DNA of 64,000 nucleotides. Source: Deltaproteobacteria bacterium (GTDB taxonomy: Bacteria > Myxococcota > Kuafuiibacteriia > Kuafuiibacteriales > Kuafuiibacteriaceae). A model generated the notes under the pieces. It worked only from the letters and a program-made list of their open reading frames with translations. It did no database searches and was not told the DNA's origin. A program made the position numbers and the translations under genes. Positions 1 to 8,781 of the stretch are shown here, piece after piece (positions within the stretch are counted from its first letter, which is position 1; every line of letters begins with the position of its first letter). The DNA is taken from NCBI GenBank assembly GCA_016703535.1, contig JADJBV010000001.1, positions 186,001 through 250,000 on the forward strand, written 5' to 3'.

Positions 1-301
1 GCAAGGCAGCGCTCTCCGGATCACTCGCCAAGTGTTCGGTGGCGGTCCGGATCATCACCACGTAGTCGTTTTGTTCGGTGACCTCGTCGGGGGCCCGGGG
101 CGCCCGCAGGTGGGCCAACTGGAGCAACACCGACTCACCGGTCGCAACCTCGGCTTCGACCAGCCACGCCCCTGGGGCTCGCGTCAGCTCTCGGGTGACC
201 TGGTAGGGCCCAATGCGAAGTGACTCATCCCCAGACGAACCGTCGAGGGGGGAGCCATGCCACAATCGCCCCTGTCCCACGCTCATGAAGCACCGCACCA
301 T
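1..301 (-). CDS. Partial protein with degenerate kinase N-lobe-like start (runs off the left edge)
   Basis: The frame is open on the minus strand from about 301 to the window edge. The start may be the ATG at 301 or the one at 286; neither has a strong ribosome site. The first visible stretch (GPYQVTRELTRAPGAWLVEA, then VATGESVLLQLAHLR) follows the layout of the first strands of a bacterial Ser/Thr kinase. However, the glycine-rich loop is replaced by TRAPG and the usual ATP-binding lysine (ALKxL pattern) is a glutamine. If it is a kinase relative it may therefore be catalytically dead. It lies about 80 bases downstream of malQ on the same strand. The family call is inference from a short fragment. 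Confidence 0.35.
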   Translation of the reverse strand, partial: MVRCFMSVGQGRLWHGSPLDGSSGDESLRIGPYQVTRELTRAPGAWLVEAEVATGESVLLQLAHLRAPRAPDEVTEQNDYVVMIRTATEHLASDPESAAL

Positions 302-378
302 AACCCGTTTCCGGGGCTTTGGCCGCCTGACCTGGTAGGTTGACCAGACAGCCTATAATTCTGTGTGTTTACGGGTGG

Positions 379-2478
379 TTAGCTGGAGGTGCCTCGCCGG
401 CGAGCCACATCCTCCAAGATCTGGGTGAGCCGACCGGGCTGAAAGAGGGCCTCTTCGGCGACCTTGGCCTTGTGGCGCCAGTTGGGTTGTTCGTCGGTGG
501 TCCCGGGCACGTTTTGGGGGCGGATCTCACCGAGCAGGTCGTCCAGGTTGAGCAACACCAGCTGAGCCTCACTGGACGCCAAAAACGACACGATCGCCGC
601 GTAGACGTCAGCGGTGCCGCTCTCCTGGCCCAGGAGTTGTCGTTGCCGCAGGAAGTTGATCACGTGCTCTTTGAGCCATCGCCGGGACTCTCGCTCTTGC
701 GCTTCGTCCTTCGGCAAGAGGTGACCCAACTTCAGGCGCAGGTCCACGTCGTGGGCTTCCCAAAAAGCGGTGAAGGTCGGCGTGTCGTGGGTGTTGAGGC
801 TGGCCACCGCCTGAGCCGGCGGCGGATCGATGGCCCAGTTGGGATCGTGGCGCATCGAAAACTGACCCACGTACATGCGCAGCAGGTTGTGCCGGTTCAT
901 CGCCGATCGCACCACGTCGGGCACGGTGCCCAGATCTTCGCCGATCACCCACGCCCGGTGCCGATGCGACTCGAGGGTCAAGATCGCGTACAGCTCTTCG
1001 GAGCGGTAGTGCACGTAGAGGCCGTGGGCGCCGCCCAAGCCGTACGGCACACAAAAGATCCGCTCCAGCCCCATCACGTGATCGATCCGGAGAGCACCTG
1101 CGGAGCTGAGCTGATGCCGGATGCAGGCGATCACGTAGTCGTAGCCCCGCTCCCGAATGCGCTCGGGGTGGAGCGGCCGAAAGCCCCAGTCTTGTCCGCC
1201 GGCGAAGAGATCGTCCGGGGGCGCACCCGCCGAACAACCGCCCAAAAAGCTCTCCCGCTCCCGCCAAGCGTCGTAGCCATCGGGGTGGACGCCCAGGGGG
1301 AGATCCAAGTAGAGCCCGCCGCCGGTCTCTTTGGCCAAGCTGGCGATCCGCCCGATCTGTTGGCTGGCCCGCAGCTGCACGTAGAGGTGATAACGGTAGC
1401 GGATCGGATCGACGTCGTCGTCGCCCAGCCGGCCGCTTTTGGCGTGTTCGGTCCAGCCGTGCCAGGACTGGTGAAGTTCGGTATAGGCCCGAAAGCGCGC
1501 GTAGTCCCGGGCCTGAGGGTTGGCTTCGGCGTAACGCGAGAGCTCCCCTTTGGCGTCGGCGCCATCACGCCAGGCCACTTGAGCGGCGGCCTCCAGCACG
1601 GTGCGGTGCAGCGCCATCTGGCGGCGATAGTCGACCACGTCCAGGGCGTTGAGCGCGGCGGCCTCGGCGGCGAAGTGGGACGAACGGCGGACGGCTTGCA
1701 CCTCGGGGTGGGCAAACTCCGGCAGCCGATCGAGATCGAGGAAAAGTTCGTTTTAATAGAGCCTGCTGACTGGTGCGTAAGGGCTGGGCTCGAACGGGTG
1801 ATCCAAAAATGCGGTCATCAGCGGCAAGGTGCCGACCACCTGAGCGCCGTACTTGCGCAGTTCGGTCACCAGACGAAGCAACGCTCCGAAGCCGCCGATG
1901 CCGGTCCCGTCCTTGGGCCACAAGGCGTAGGCCGGGGCGAAGACGCCAAAACGGCGAGCGTTCGCTTCACCATAGGCTCGGGTCGGCGCCGAGATGATCA
2001 AGGCGTGTTGGCTGACGCCCCCGATCTCGACGTCGAGCCGGTGATATCCCAGAGGCAAGAGGCGGGGCAGGCGGATCTCTCGGCGTTCGTAGGTCTCGCC
2101 GCCGACCTCGATCCGCCCGAGCAAAGCCCCTTCGTTGACCCGCCCGCCGAAGGGCAGGCACTCGCCGCTGTCCAAGGTCAACACCGCCGACCAGCGATCC
2201 TCCAACCGGCCCGCCGGCAGCTGCAGTGAAAGGCCCGCCACCAGTCCCTCCCAGGCCACCACCACCGGCTCGAGGACCCGTTGGGCCAAGGCCCGTTGCC
2301 GATCGAGCAGCGCCTGATCGAGATCGGCCGGACCGGTGAGGTGGGCGCCCAGGTGGGGCAAGATCGCGTAGAGGGCTGGGTCCGAGGCGACCTGCTCCTT
2401 GCCCTTGATGTCGTAGTAGGAGAGCTCGATCCCGTAGAGTTGGGCGAGATGGCAGAGTTTTTGGCGGGCCTCGGTCAT
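379..2478 (-). pseudogene. malQ: 4-alpha-glucanotransferase (GH77), interrupted by an in-frame TAA
   Basis: MalQ moves alpha-1,4-glucan segments between maltodextrins. The frame reads 241 residues (2478 to 1753), meets TAA at 1753-1755, and continues in the same frame to 379. Without the stop it would be a 699-residue protein, the length of the long MalQ type. The stop lies just after SPYAPVSRLY, a conserved segment at the entry to the catalytic barrel. The downstream part keeps all GH77 signatures: RIDHVMGL (nucleophile Asp), VIGEDLGTVP (acid/base Glu) and NTHDTPTF (third carboxylate). It could restart at a GTG at 1701 but would lack the barrel start, so it is unlikely to work alone. The cause is either a real nonsense mutation or a base-calling error. 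Nothing suggests a frameshift. Confidence 0.88.
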
Positions 2479-2574
2479 GGCCGGCCCAAACCAGCCCGGC
2501 GCGCACGAATTGTAAAGCCCGACTGCAGGGGGCGTGGCGCAAGTGGAGGTGACCTGCTAGCGTCTTGCCCTCAA

Positions 2575-3063
2575 ATGAAGATCGCCAAGAACTCGGTGGT
2601 GACCATCGACTACACCCTGACCGACGACGACGGGAAGGTTCTGGACTCCAGCGTCGGGCAGGGGCCCATGGCTTACCTGCACGGCCACGGCCAAATCGTC
2701 GCCGGATTGGAGAAGGCCCTCAGCGGCAAAGGCGCCGGTGAACAGGTCAAGGTCGCGGTGGCCCCCAAGGATGGCTACGGCGAAAAGGGCGGAGGCAAGA
2801 CCATGGCCATCGCCAGGGAAGACCTGCCCGGTGACGTCGACCTGGAAGAGGGCATGCCGCTGCACGCCACCGGCCCCGACGGTCACGACCTGGTCTTGTG
2901 GGTCCAGAAGATCGAGGGCGAACAGGTGACCCTCTCCACCGAACACCCCATGGCCGGCGTCACGCTCCACTTCGACGTGGCGATCAAAGAGGTCCGGGCG
3001 GCCACCAAAGACGAACTCCAGCACGGTCACGCCCACGGCCCCGAAGGCCACCACCACCACTGA
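2575..3063 (+). CDS. slyD: SlyD-like FKBP-type peptidyl-prolyl isomerase
   Basis: This 162-residue protein is a folding helper that isomerises X-Pro bonds. The FKBP domain is split by an insert-in-flap chaperone domain, as in SlyD: the N-terminal part has VTIDYTLTDDDGKVLDSS, and the C-terminal part has STEHPMAGVTLHFDVAI, matching the NHPLAG-type motif. The C-terminus is histidine-rich (HGHAHGPEGHHHH), the metal-binding tail of SlyD proteins that handle nickel. The ATG at 2575 begins MKIAKNSVVTIDY, the usual start; the longer upstream open frame is only GC-driven. It is transcribed away from malQ and converges on rpiA with 6 bases between them. Confidence 0.93.
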   Translation: MKIAKNSVVTIDYTLTDDDGKVLDSSVGQGPMAYLHGHGQIVAGLEKALSGKGAGEQVKVAVAPKDGYGEKGGGKTMAIAREDLPGDVDLEEGMPLHATGPDGHDLVLWVQKIEGEQVTLSTEHPMAGVTLHFDVAIKEVRAATKDELQHGHAHGPEGHHHH

Positions 3064-3069
3064 CCCGGG

Positions 3070-3765
3070 TCAGGCCCAGCGGTCTTTGGTGTTGATCTCG
3101 GCCCGGTCGCCGCGGCCGATGATCACCACGTCGGTCAGGTGCACGAACAGCCCGTGCTCCACCACCCCGGTGATCCCGTCCAACTTTTGAGCGAGCCGAG
3201 GTGGGTCGCTGATCAGCCCAAAGTCGCAGTCCAAGATCAGGTTGGACTCTTGGGTCACGAAGGGGGCCCCGTCTTTGCCGAGGCGCAAGGTGGGTTGACC
3301 ACCAAACCGTTCGATCTGGGCGGCCACCACCGGGCGGGCGGCCTGCACCACCTCGACCGGGACCCGGAACTTGCCCAGCTGCTCCACCATCTTCTTCGAG
3401 TCGACGATCACCACAAAACGTTTGCTGGCCGAGGCGACGATCTTTTCGTGCAACAAAGCTCCGCCGCCGCCTTTGATCAGGTGGCCTTGGGGGTCGACCT
3501 CGTCGGCGCCGTCGATCGTCACGTCCAAATTTGGAGTCCGCTCCAGGTCACTGACGGGCAACCCGAGGTTTTGGGCCAGCTCGGCCGAGGCCTTCGAAGT
3601 CGGCACCACCGCGGCCAAGGAGAGGCCGGCTTTGCATCGTTCGGCCAGCCCGCGGATCATGTGTTCGGCGGTGGAGCCCGTGCCCAAGCCGACCCGCATC
3701 CCGGCCTCGACCTGATCCAAGCTGGCCAAGGCGGCGAGACGTTTTTCTTGATCGGCGCTGCTCAT
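3070..3765 (-). CDS. rpiA: Ribose-5-phosphate isomerase A
   Basis: RpiA interconverts ribose-5-phosphate and ribulose-5-phosphate in the pentose phosphate pathway. The signatures are all present: VGLGTGSTAEHM near residue 27 (phosphate loop), TIDGADEVD (catalytic Asp) and IKGGGGALLHEKI (catalytic Lys region). From the ATG at 3765 the protein is 231 residues and its N-terminus matches the family. An alternative GTG at 3795 would overlap the stop of the upstream lipoprotein gene as GTGA, which suggests translational coupling of the two genes either way. Confidence 0.95.
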   Translation of the reverse strand: MSSADQEKRLAALASLDQVEAGMRVGLGTGSTAEHMIRGLAERCKAGLSLAAVVPTSKASAELAQNLGLPVSDLERTPNLDVTIDGADEVDPQGHLIKGGGGALLHEKIVASASKRFVVIVDSKKMVEQLGKFRVPVEVVQAARPVVAAQIERFGGQPTLRLGKDGAPFVTQESNLILDCDFGLISDPPRLAQKLDGITGVVEHGLFVHLTDVVIIGRGDRAEINTKDRWA

Positions 3766-3791
3766 CGCCGGGGATTCAAGCACGCCGGGGC

Positions 3792-5678
3792 TCACTCGAG
3801 CAAAAGCCGTCCGTAGCCCACCAACTCGACGGCGGTGGCGCCCAGGGGACCGGGGCCCACCAAGATCAGCTGACCGAGGTGATCTTCGCCGTACTCCCGG
3901 GCTGGCGCTTGGCCGGTGGCCAGCTCTTGGCCTTCGGCGCCCAGGTAACGCACCGGGATCGTGCGGCCCCGCGGCGCGGTCGTGAGGTGGAGCGGTTTGC
4001 CCCAGCGCAGCCGCCCTTGATCACTCAAGGCCACTCGATATCGGACCAACAGACCGGGGGCCCGCTCCGCGTTCTGGTTCACCGCCCGGATCCGATCGTA
4101 GAGGCCGCGGTAGGTGTAGTCGCTGACCCAGGCCGGAGTGCAGTAGCCCATCAGGTCTCGCAGGGCCGGCGCCTTGTAGCCCTTCTGCACGATGTCGTAG
4201 CCCCAGCTGCCGATCTGACCTTCGGTGTACGGGTAACTTGGATCGTTGTCGGGGCTCATGCAGCCGCTGTGTTGGCGACCGTGGGCGTGCCCCAGCTCGT
4301 GGGAGATGGTGTCGAAGGTCCGAGGGTGATCGAAGCCGATGCCCACCGCACCCCGGCCGTAGCTGTCCGAGGGATCGGGCACCAGGCTCACGCCGCCGAT
4401 GCAGGTGTTGGGACAATATTCTTCGCGGCTGGGGGCCGCGTTGACGACGCCGTAATAGTATGTGTCGTCCGAAGGTTGATCGGCGTTGCGCACCGCGAGC
4501 AGGCCGCTCAAGAAGTCACCCCAACCGGTCCCGTCGGCCAAGATCGGCTCGTTCCAATCCATGGGTTGAGCTCGTACGCTCAGGTTGAGCTGGGCCAAGG
4601 GGTAATGTTTCCAGAGATCCTCCCGGAACGCGGCCAAGACCGCCGGGTTCAGATCGGGGACCCGGTTGGAGCCGTCGGCTTGGTATCGCACCGGCACCAA
4701 CACCACCTCCAAACTCCCCGGGACTCCGGCCAACAAAGGTTGGCGGCCCTGGGCCGGGAAACGGGCGCCTCCGGTGTTGCCGCCGCCGGCGGTGCAGGCG
4801 TCATTTTCGAGGATCGAGATCACCCACTCCGTGTCGGCCGCCAGATCCCCCGCCTCCAGCTCGAGGTTGAAGGTGCTGTCGAAGGCCGCGTCGGCGGAGC
4901 TGCGATCAATCTCCTGCTGCACCTCTTTGACGATGGTGTCGCCGTTGGGGCGGCTCAACTCCAAGCGCCCCAGGAGCGGGCGGGCCCGAAAGCCGGCCTC
5001 GACCTGAACGAAGACCCGCATCACCCCTGGGCGGCCGGCCACCACCGGCGCGTTGCGGTTCCCCACCGGGGCGCCGCCTTCGATGATCGCCACCTTGACC
5101 CCCTGATACACCGCGACCTGGGCGACGGTGACGTCGCTGGCCAAGGGTGGGTCTCCGGCCGGGTAACTGCACCAGCGAGCGTCGAGTTCCCCCATATATT
5201 CAGTACCGTCTATTAAAGTGATGCGGTAAGTCCCCTCGGCGCCTTGGTTGGGGCGGTAGGCGCGGAGCTCGAGCTCCAGCGGTACGGTCTGACAGGCGCC
5301 GGCCACGCAACTTTCGGCGTTTAGGGTCAGCGGGGCTGGGAAGCTGCTCGGGGGGGTGAAGGCGGCGAAGACGGTCCGGTGATCGGCGCCGCGGTCCAGG
5401 GCGTCGGCGTGGGCCGCACATTCGGCCGCGGCCACCGACAACACCACGAAGGTGTCGTTGTTGCCGTTGTTGCAGCGGGTGCCGATCGACGCCGAAAGGG
5501 TCGGCGGCACCCCGGTGTCGAGGGGAGCAACGTCGACGCCAGGTCCGGCGTCAGCGCCCGGTGTGCCCGAGTCACGACCCGGGCCCCCGCCGTCGAGCTC
5601 CAGCTGTCGGCCCTCTCCGAGCTGGCCGGATCCGCAGCCCATCAAGGCGAGGGCACCCCACCAGAGCGGTCGGCGCAT
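3792..5678 (-). CDS. Lipoprotein with zinc metalloprotease motif HExxHxxxxxH
   Basis: A secreted lipoprotein of 628 residues. The start MRRPLWWGALALMGC gives a short signal peptide and a lipobox (LMGC), so the ATG at 5678 is preferred over the longer frame. An Asp/Gly/Pro-rich linker follows (GGGPGRDSGTPGADAGPG). Near residue 458 is HELGHAHGRQHSGC, a gluzincin/metzincin-type zinc site of the HExxHxxGxxH kind. The next segment is rich in Tyr and Pro, and the C-terminus looks like beta domains. The likely role is an outer-membrane-anchored protease of unknown substrate. It resembles M66/M12-like peptidases in the motif only; the subfamily is not certain. A short AT-rich patch around 5194-5215 lies inside it. 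Confidence 0.8.
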   Translation of the reverse strand: MRRPLWWGALALMGCGSGQLGEGRQLELDGGGPGRDSGTPGADAGPGVDVAPLDTGVPPTLSASIGTRCNNGNNDTFVVLSVAAAECAAHADALDRGADHRTVFAAFTPPSSFPAPLTLNAESCVAGACQTVPLELELRAYRPNQGAEGTYRITLIDGTEYMGELDARWCSYPAGDPPLASDVTVAQVAVYQGVKVAIIEGGAPVGNRNAPVVAGRPGVMRVFVQVEAGFRARPLLGRLELSRPNGDTIVKEVQQEIDRSSADAAFDSTFNLELEAGDLAADTEWVISILENDACTAGGGNTGGARFPAQGRQPLLAGVPGSLEVVLVPVRYQADGSNRVPDLNPAVLAAFREDLWKHYPLAQLNLSVRAQPMDWNEPILADGTGWGDFLSGLLAVRNADQPSDDTYYYGVVNAAPSREEYCPNTCIGGVSLVPDPSDSYGRGAVGIGFDHPRTFDTISHELGHAHGRQHSGCMSPDNDPSYPYTEGQIGSWGYDIVQKGYKAPALRDLMGYCTPAWVSDYTYRGLYDRIRAVNQNAERAPGLLVRYRVALSDQGRLRWGKPLHLTTAPRGRTIPVRYLGAEGQELATGQAPAREYGEDHLGQLILVGPGPLGATAVELVGYGRLLLE

Positions 5679-5739
5679 TCGGCCGATCATAGTGCGGGTC
5701 GAGGGCCGCAGGTACGGTAGGAGAACCAAGGTGCAGGTC

Positions 5740-7362
5740 TTACATGCCCGAGGGCGCCGCACAGTCCAGGGGTCCCCGCCGAAGCCGACCCTCTCGGACC
5801 TCGATCGTGTTGGCGCCGTTGGAGCTGATGACCGCCAGTTGGCGATCCGGGAGCTGGATGTTGCGGGTCAAGCCGGACAGCCCCACCTCCTGTCCCCCAC
5901 AGAACCCCAGGCCAGGTCGGTAAAGGATCGCCTGGAACCCTTGGCCTGGTCGCGGGCCGATCAACATGAAGCCCTCCGGGGTCAGGCCCGTTCCCCAGAT
6001 CGCCGCGATGTCACCGCGGCGGGCGGCCAGGCTGTCCTCTCGATAGGGCTCCCGCAACAAGGTCCACGTCTCGCGCTCGAGATCGACGTGAAAGACCGCA
6101 CCCTCCCGGGTCATCGCCACCGTGCCCACGGTCGGAGGTCGATAGACCCGGACCAGGTCACCAAATTTCGTGACCGAGGAGGGTGGGGTGATCGCCGAGA
6201 TCGCGCCGTCCCGAAGGTGGAAGAGGTGAGTGTTGTCGCCGTCGAGCCCGATCATGACCGCCTCTCCCGGGCCGACGCGCTGCATGCTGATCTCCTTGAA
6301 TCTGCTCTCGTCGACCGGCCCGCGCACCTCGACGACCTCGTCGAAGTAGACGGTCCAGCTTCGATTGACCGGATCGAAGCCACGCAGGAGGGTCGGGCGA
6401 TCTTCGGCGGCGTTGCCCAAGGAGTCGATCTCGCGGCGTGCGCTCAGCATCAAGATCTCGGGCACCTCTCCGCTCTTCGAGCCCGCCAAGAGACTCACGT
6501 ATTCGATGCGGTTCAAGTTGAAGTCGGTGGTGAAGGGGTCGGTGACTTCACCTTCGAAGCGCCACGGATCGCTGCTGAGATCGAGCCGATCGAGGTGACC
6601 GCTGCGGTGGAGCCAGGCCTCTTGCCCGAGGACCACGCCGCCGAAATAGCCCTGAGACGCGGTGTCGACCTCACGAATCGGGATCAACTGGGAGCCTTCC
6701 AGGGCATCGACCGGGAAGCGAAAGATCCCCTGGCCGACCCGATCCACGTCCCTGAAATCCCGGGCATAGTTGAGGGCGATCAGCGCGTCCTCCGGGCCCA
6801 CCGCCGCGAAGACCGCGGGGTGCAGGATGGTGCCTCGTCGACCGAGGTCCTTGAGGAAGCGGGTCTCGTGCTCCAGGGCGGAGACCCCCATGAGACAGCC
6901 GTGATCGTTGGGCAGGGGGGCCAGGTTGAGGGTCGATAGGGCGGTGTCAGGGATCGTCGCCGCCTCACTCCAGTCGGCCTGGCCGTTGGCGTCGAGGAGG
7001 CTGCCGTAGGTGCGGAGTGGGGCGGGCAACACGTGACCCGCCCGGGGTTCACTGTTCAGCTGCAGTTCACCGCTCACCACCGGCGAACCGGCGGCGTCGA
7101 AGATCTCCGGCAAGGTGCAGCGTTGATGAAAGGCGTGCAGCTCCAGCGACTCGTTGAAGGCCACCGGCCCGACCTGCACCCGCTCCCCCGGCGCGGTGGC
7201 GTGGACGAAGGTGCTCCCCCGGCTTCCATCCCCACGACCGACGACCCAAAGTGATCCCTCGTCGACCGCGGGCGGCGCGGTGATTGCGACGTTGCGCTGG
7301 CAGGCCACGCCCATCGCCGACGCGCCCAGCAGCCCCAGCGCCTTCCACCCCAGCCCTCTCAC
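5740..7362 (-). CDS. Lipoprotein of unknown function
   Basis: A 540-residue protein starting at a GTG. The N-terminus MRGLGWKALGLLGASAMGVAC is a lipoprotein signal with cleavage before Cys21. The body is rich in short beta-like segments and aromatic/Asp turns with no motif I recognise; a beta-propeller-like fold is only a guess. It precedes the metalloprotease lipoprotein on the same strand with about 60 bases between them, so the two may be co-transcribed. Function unknown. Confidence 0.72.
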   Translation of the reverse strand: MRGLGWKALGLLGASAMGVACQRNVAITAPPAVDEGSLWVVGRGDGSRGSTFVHATAPGERVQVGPVAFNESLELHAFHQRCTLPEIFDAAGSPVVSGELQLNSEPRAGHVLPAPLRTYGSLLDANGQADWSEAATIPDTALSTLNLAPLPNDHGCLMGVSALEHETRFLKDLGRRGTILHPAVFAAVGPEDALIALNYARDFRDVDRVGQGIFRFPVDALEGSQLIPIREVDTASQGYFGGVVLGQEAWLHRSGHLDRLDLSSDPWRFEGEVTDPFTTDFNLNRIEYVSLLAGSKSGEVPEILMLSARREIDSLGNAAEDRPTLLRGFDPVNRSWTVYFDEVVEVRGPVDESRFKEISMQRVGPGEAVMIGLDGDNTHLFHLRDGAISAITPPSSVTKFGDLVRVYRPPTVGTVAMTREGAVFHVDLERETWTLLREPYREDSLAARRGDIAAIWGTGLTPEGFMLIGPRPGQGFQAILYRPGLGFCGGQEVGLSGLTRNIQLPDRQLAVISSNGANTIEVREGRLRRGPLDCAAPSGM

Positions 7363-7499
7363 CGGCTCCGGATCTTATCCCAGGACTGACTCCAGGTCTG
7401 GTGCCCGATCTTGGCGCAGGGCCGCTCCACCTTGGCCCACCCGGACCGACGTCGGCCGGGGTCAAGGCTTGGCACGCCGGGTGAAAACAGAGCCCAGCC

Positions 7500-8741
7500 A
7501 TGAAGACCCTGCCTCGCTCCACGGCTACCCTCCCGGCCTCCGCCAAGCGGCGCTTCGGGATCGTGACGGCTCGACCCTCGGAATACCTGATCCACATGCG
7601 CTTCGGGCAGATCCGGGAGCCCAGCTCGGGCCAAGGGGCCAGCGCCTTCCTTTGGCCCTGGGACTCCTTCGCCTTGATCCCCACCAGCATCGATCGCCTG
7701 CAGTTTACCGCCGACCAGGTGACCCGGGAGCGGGTGGGGGTCGAGGTCGTGGGGTTGGCGGTTTATCGGATCGTCGAGCCTCGGGTGGCCTATCGGATGC
7801 TGGACTTCGATGATCCGGCGGAGGCGACCGAAAGGCTCCGCAAGATCTTGGTCGAGATGTTCGTGGGGGCCACTCGTCGTTTGGTGGCCAACTTGGGGAT
7901 CGAGGAGGTGATGACCCACCGGAAGGAGGCCCTGGCCGCCGAGCTGATGCGAGAGATCTCCCCGGTCTTGGAGGGGCGCGGCGGCCTGGAGGACGGGACC
8001 GATCGGGGTTGGGGGGTGGTGATCGACACCATCGAGGTCCAGAACGTCCGCATCCTCTCGGAGACGGTCTTCGCCCAAATGCAAGCTGGCTTTCGAAACT
8101 CGCTGGAGCGCCAGAGCCGGGAGGCCGAGCTGGACGCCAAAAAGGCGATCGCGATGAAGGAGGCCGCCGATCGACAGGCCTTGGAGGCCCTGCGTTTATC
8201 GGCCGATCTGGAGAGCCGCGAACAAAAGGCGGTGGCCGAAAGCCGGGCCCGCAAGACCGAACTCCTCGAGTCGGATCGGCGCGCCCAACAGGAGGCCGAG
8301 GCCGCCGAACGGGCCAAGGTCGCCGAGCTGGAGCGGGCCCAGCGGGAACTTTTGGCCCAGGAGTCGCTGGCGGTGGCCCGGGCCGAGGCCCGAAGGCGAG
8401 AGTTGGAGCGGCAACGAGAGCTGGAGGCCCTGGAGCGGGCGCGGCAGGCGCCGATGCTGGAGGCGAAGTTGGCCGAAAGGCGGGCCGAAGCCGAGCTGGA
8501 ACAAGCCTTGGCCGAGGCGCGGCACAAGCTGACGGGAGAGGTCAGCGAGGCGCGGCTCCGGGAGATCCTCTTGGTCGAGACCTTGCCGAAGGTGGCCGAG
8601 GCCTTCGCCGGCCAGATCGAGGGTGCACACCTCTACAGCTTCGGGGGGGCCCCGGATCCGACCGCGGCCATCGCCCAGGCGGTGGCCCAGGTGCTCTCCC
8701 TGGCCAAGACGGTGGGCCTCAGCCTCCCCAAAGGAGACTGA
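7500..8741 (+). CDS. SPFH/Band 7 (flotillin-like) protein with long coiled coil
   Basis: A 413-residue protein. Residues about 15-200 form an SPFH-type domain (RFGIVTARPSEYLIHMRFGQ at the start, then RERVGVEVVGLAVYRI and a dimer region). Residues about 200-360 are an almost uninterrupted Ala/Glu/Arg-rich coiled coil (AELDAKKAIAMKEAADRQ and similar), as in flotillins. The C-terminus has a short hydrophobic Ala-rich helix. No transmembrane helix is visible at the N-terminus. It probably scaffolds a membrane-linked assembly. It stands 40 bases upstream of hflX on the same strand. Flotillin-like is the closest family; the exact role is unknown. Confidence 0.8.
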   Translation: MKTLPRSTATLPASAKRRFGIVTARPSEYLIHMRFGQIREPSSGQGASAFLWPWDSFALIPTSIDRLQFTADQVTRERVGVEVVGLAVYRIVEPRVAYRMLDFDDPAEATERLRKILVEMFVGATRRLVANLGIEEVMTHRKEALAAELMREISPVLEGRGGLEDGTDRGWGVVIDTIEVQNVRILSETVFAQMQAGFRNSLERQSREAELDAKKAIAMKEAADRQALEALRLSADLESREQKAVAESRARKTELLESDRRAQQEAEAAERAKVAELERAQRELLAQESLAVARAEARRRELERQRELEALERARQAPMLEAKLAERRAEAELEQALAEARHKLTGEVSEARLREILLVETLPKVAEAFAGQIEGAHLYSFGGAPDPTAAIAQAVAQVLSLAKTVGLSLPKGD

Positions 8742-8781
8742 GGGCTTGCCGTCCCGTGCGCCCTTTGTTTGATCTCCTCGG

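Noticed and set aside
340..2229. Long plus-strand open frame opposite malQ (629 residues)
   Set aside because: Mirror frame caused by GC-rich codons; composition is random-like and malQ motifs are on the other strand.
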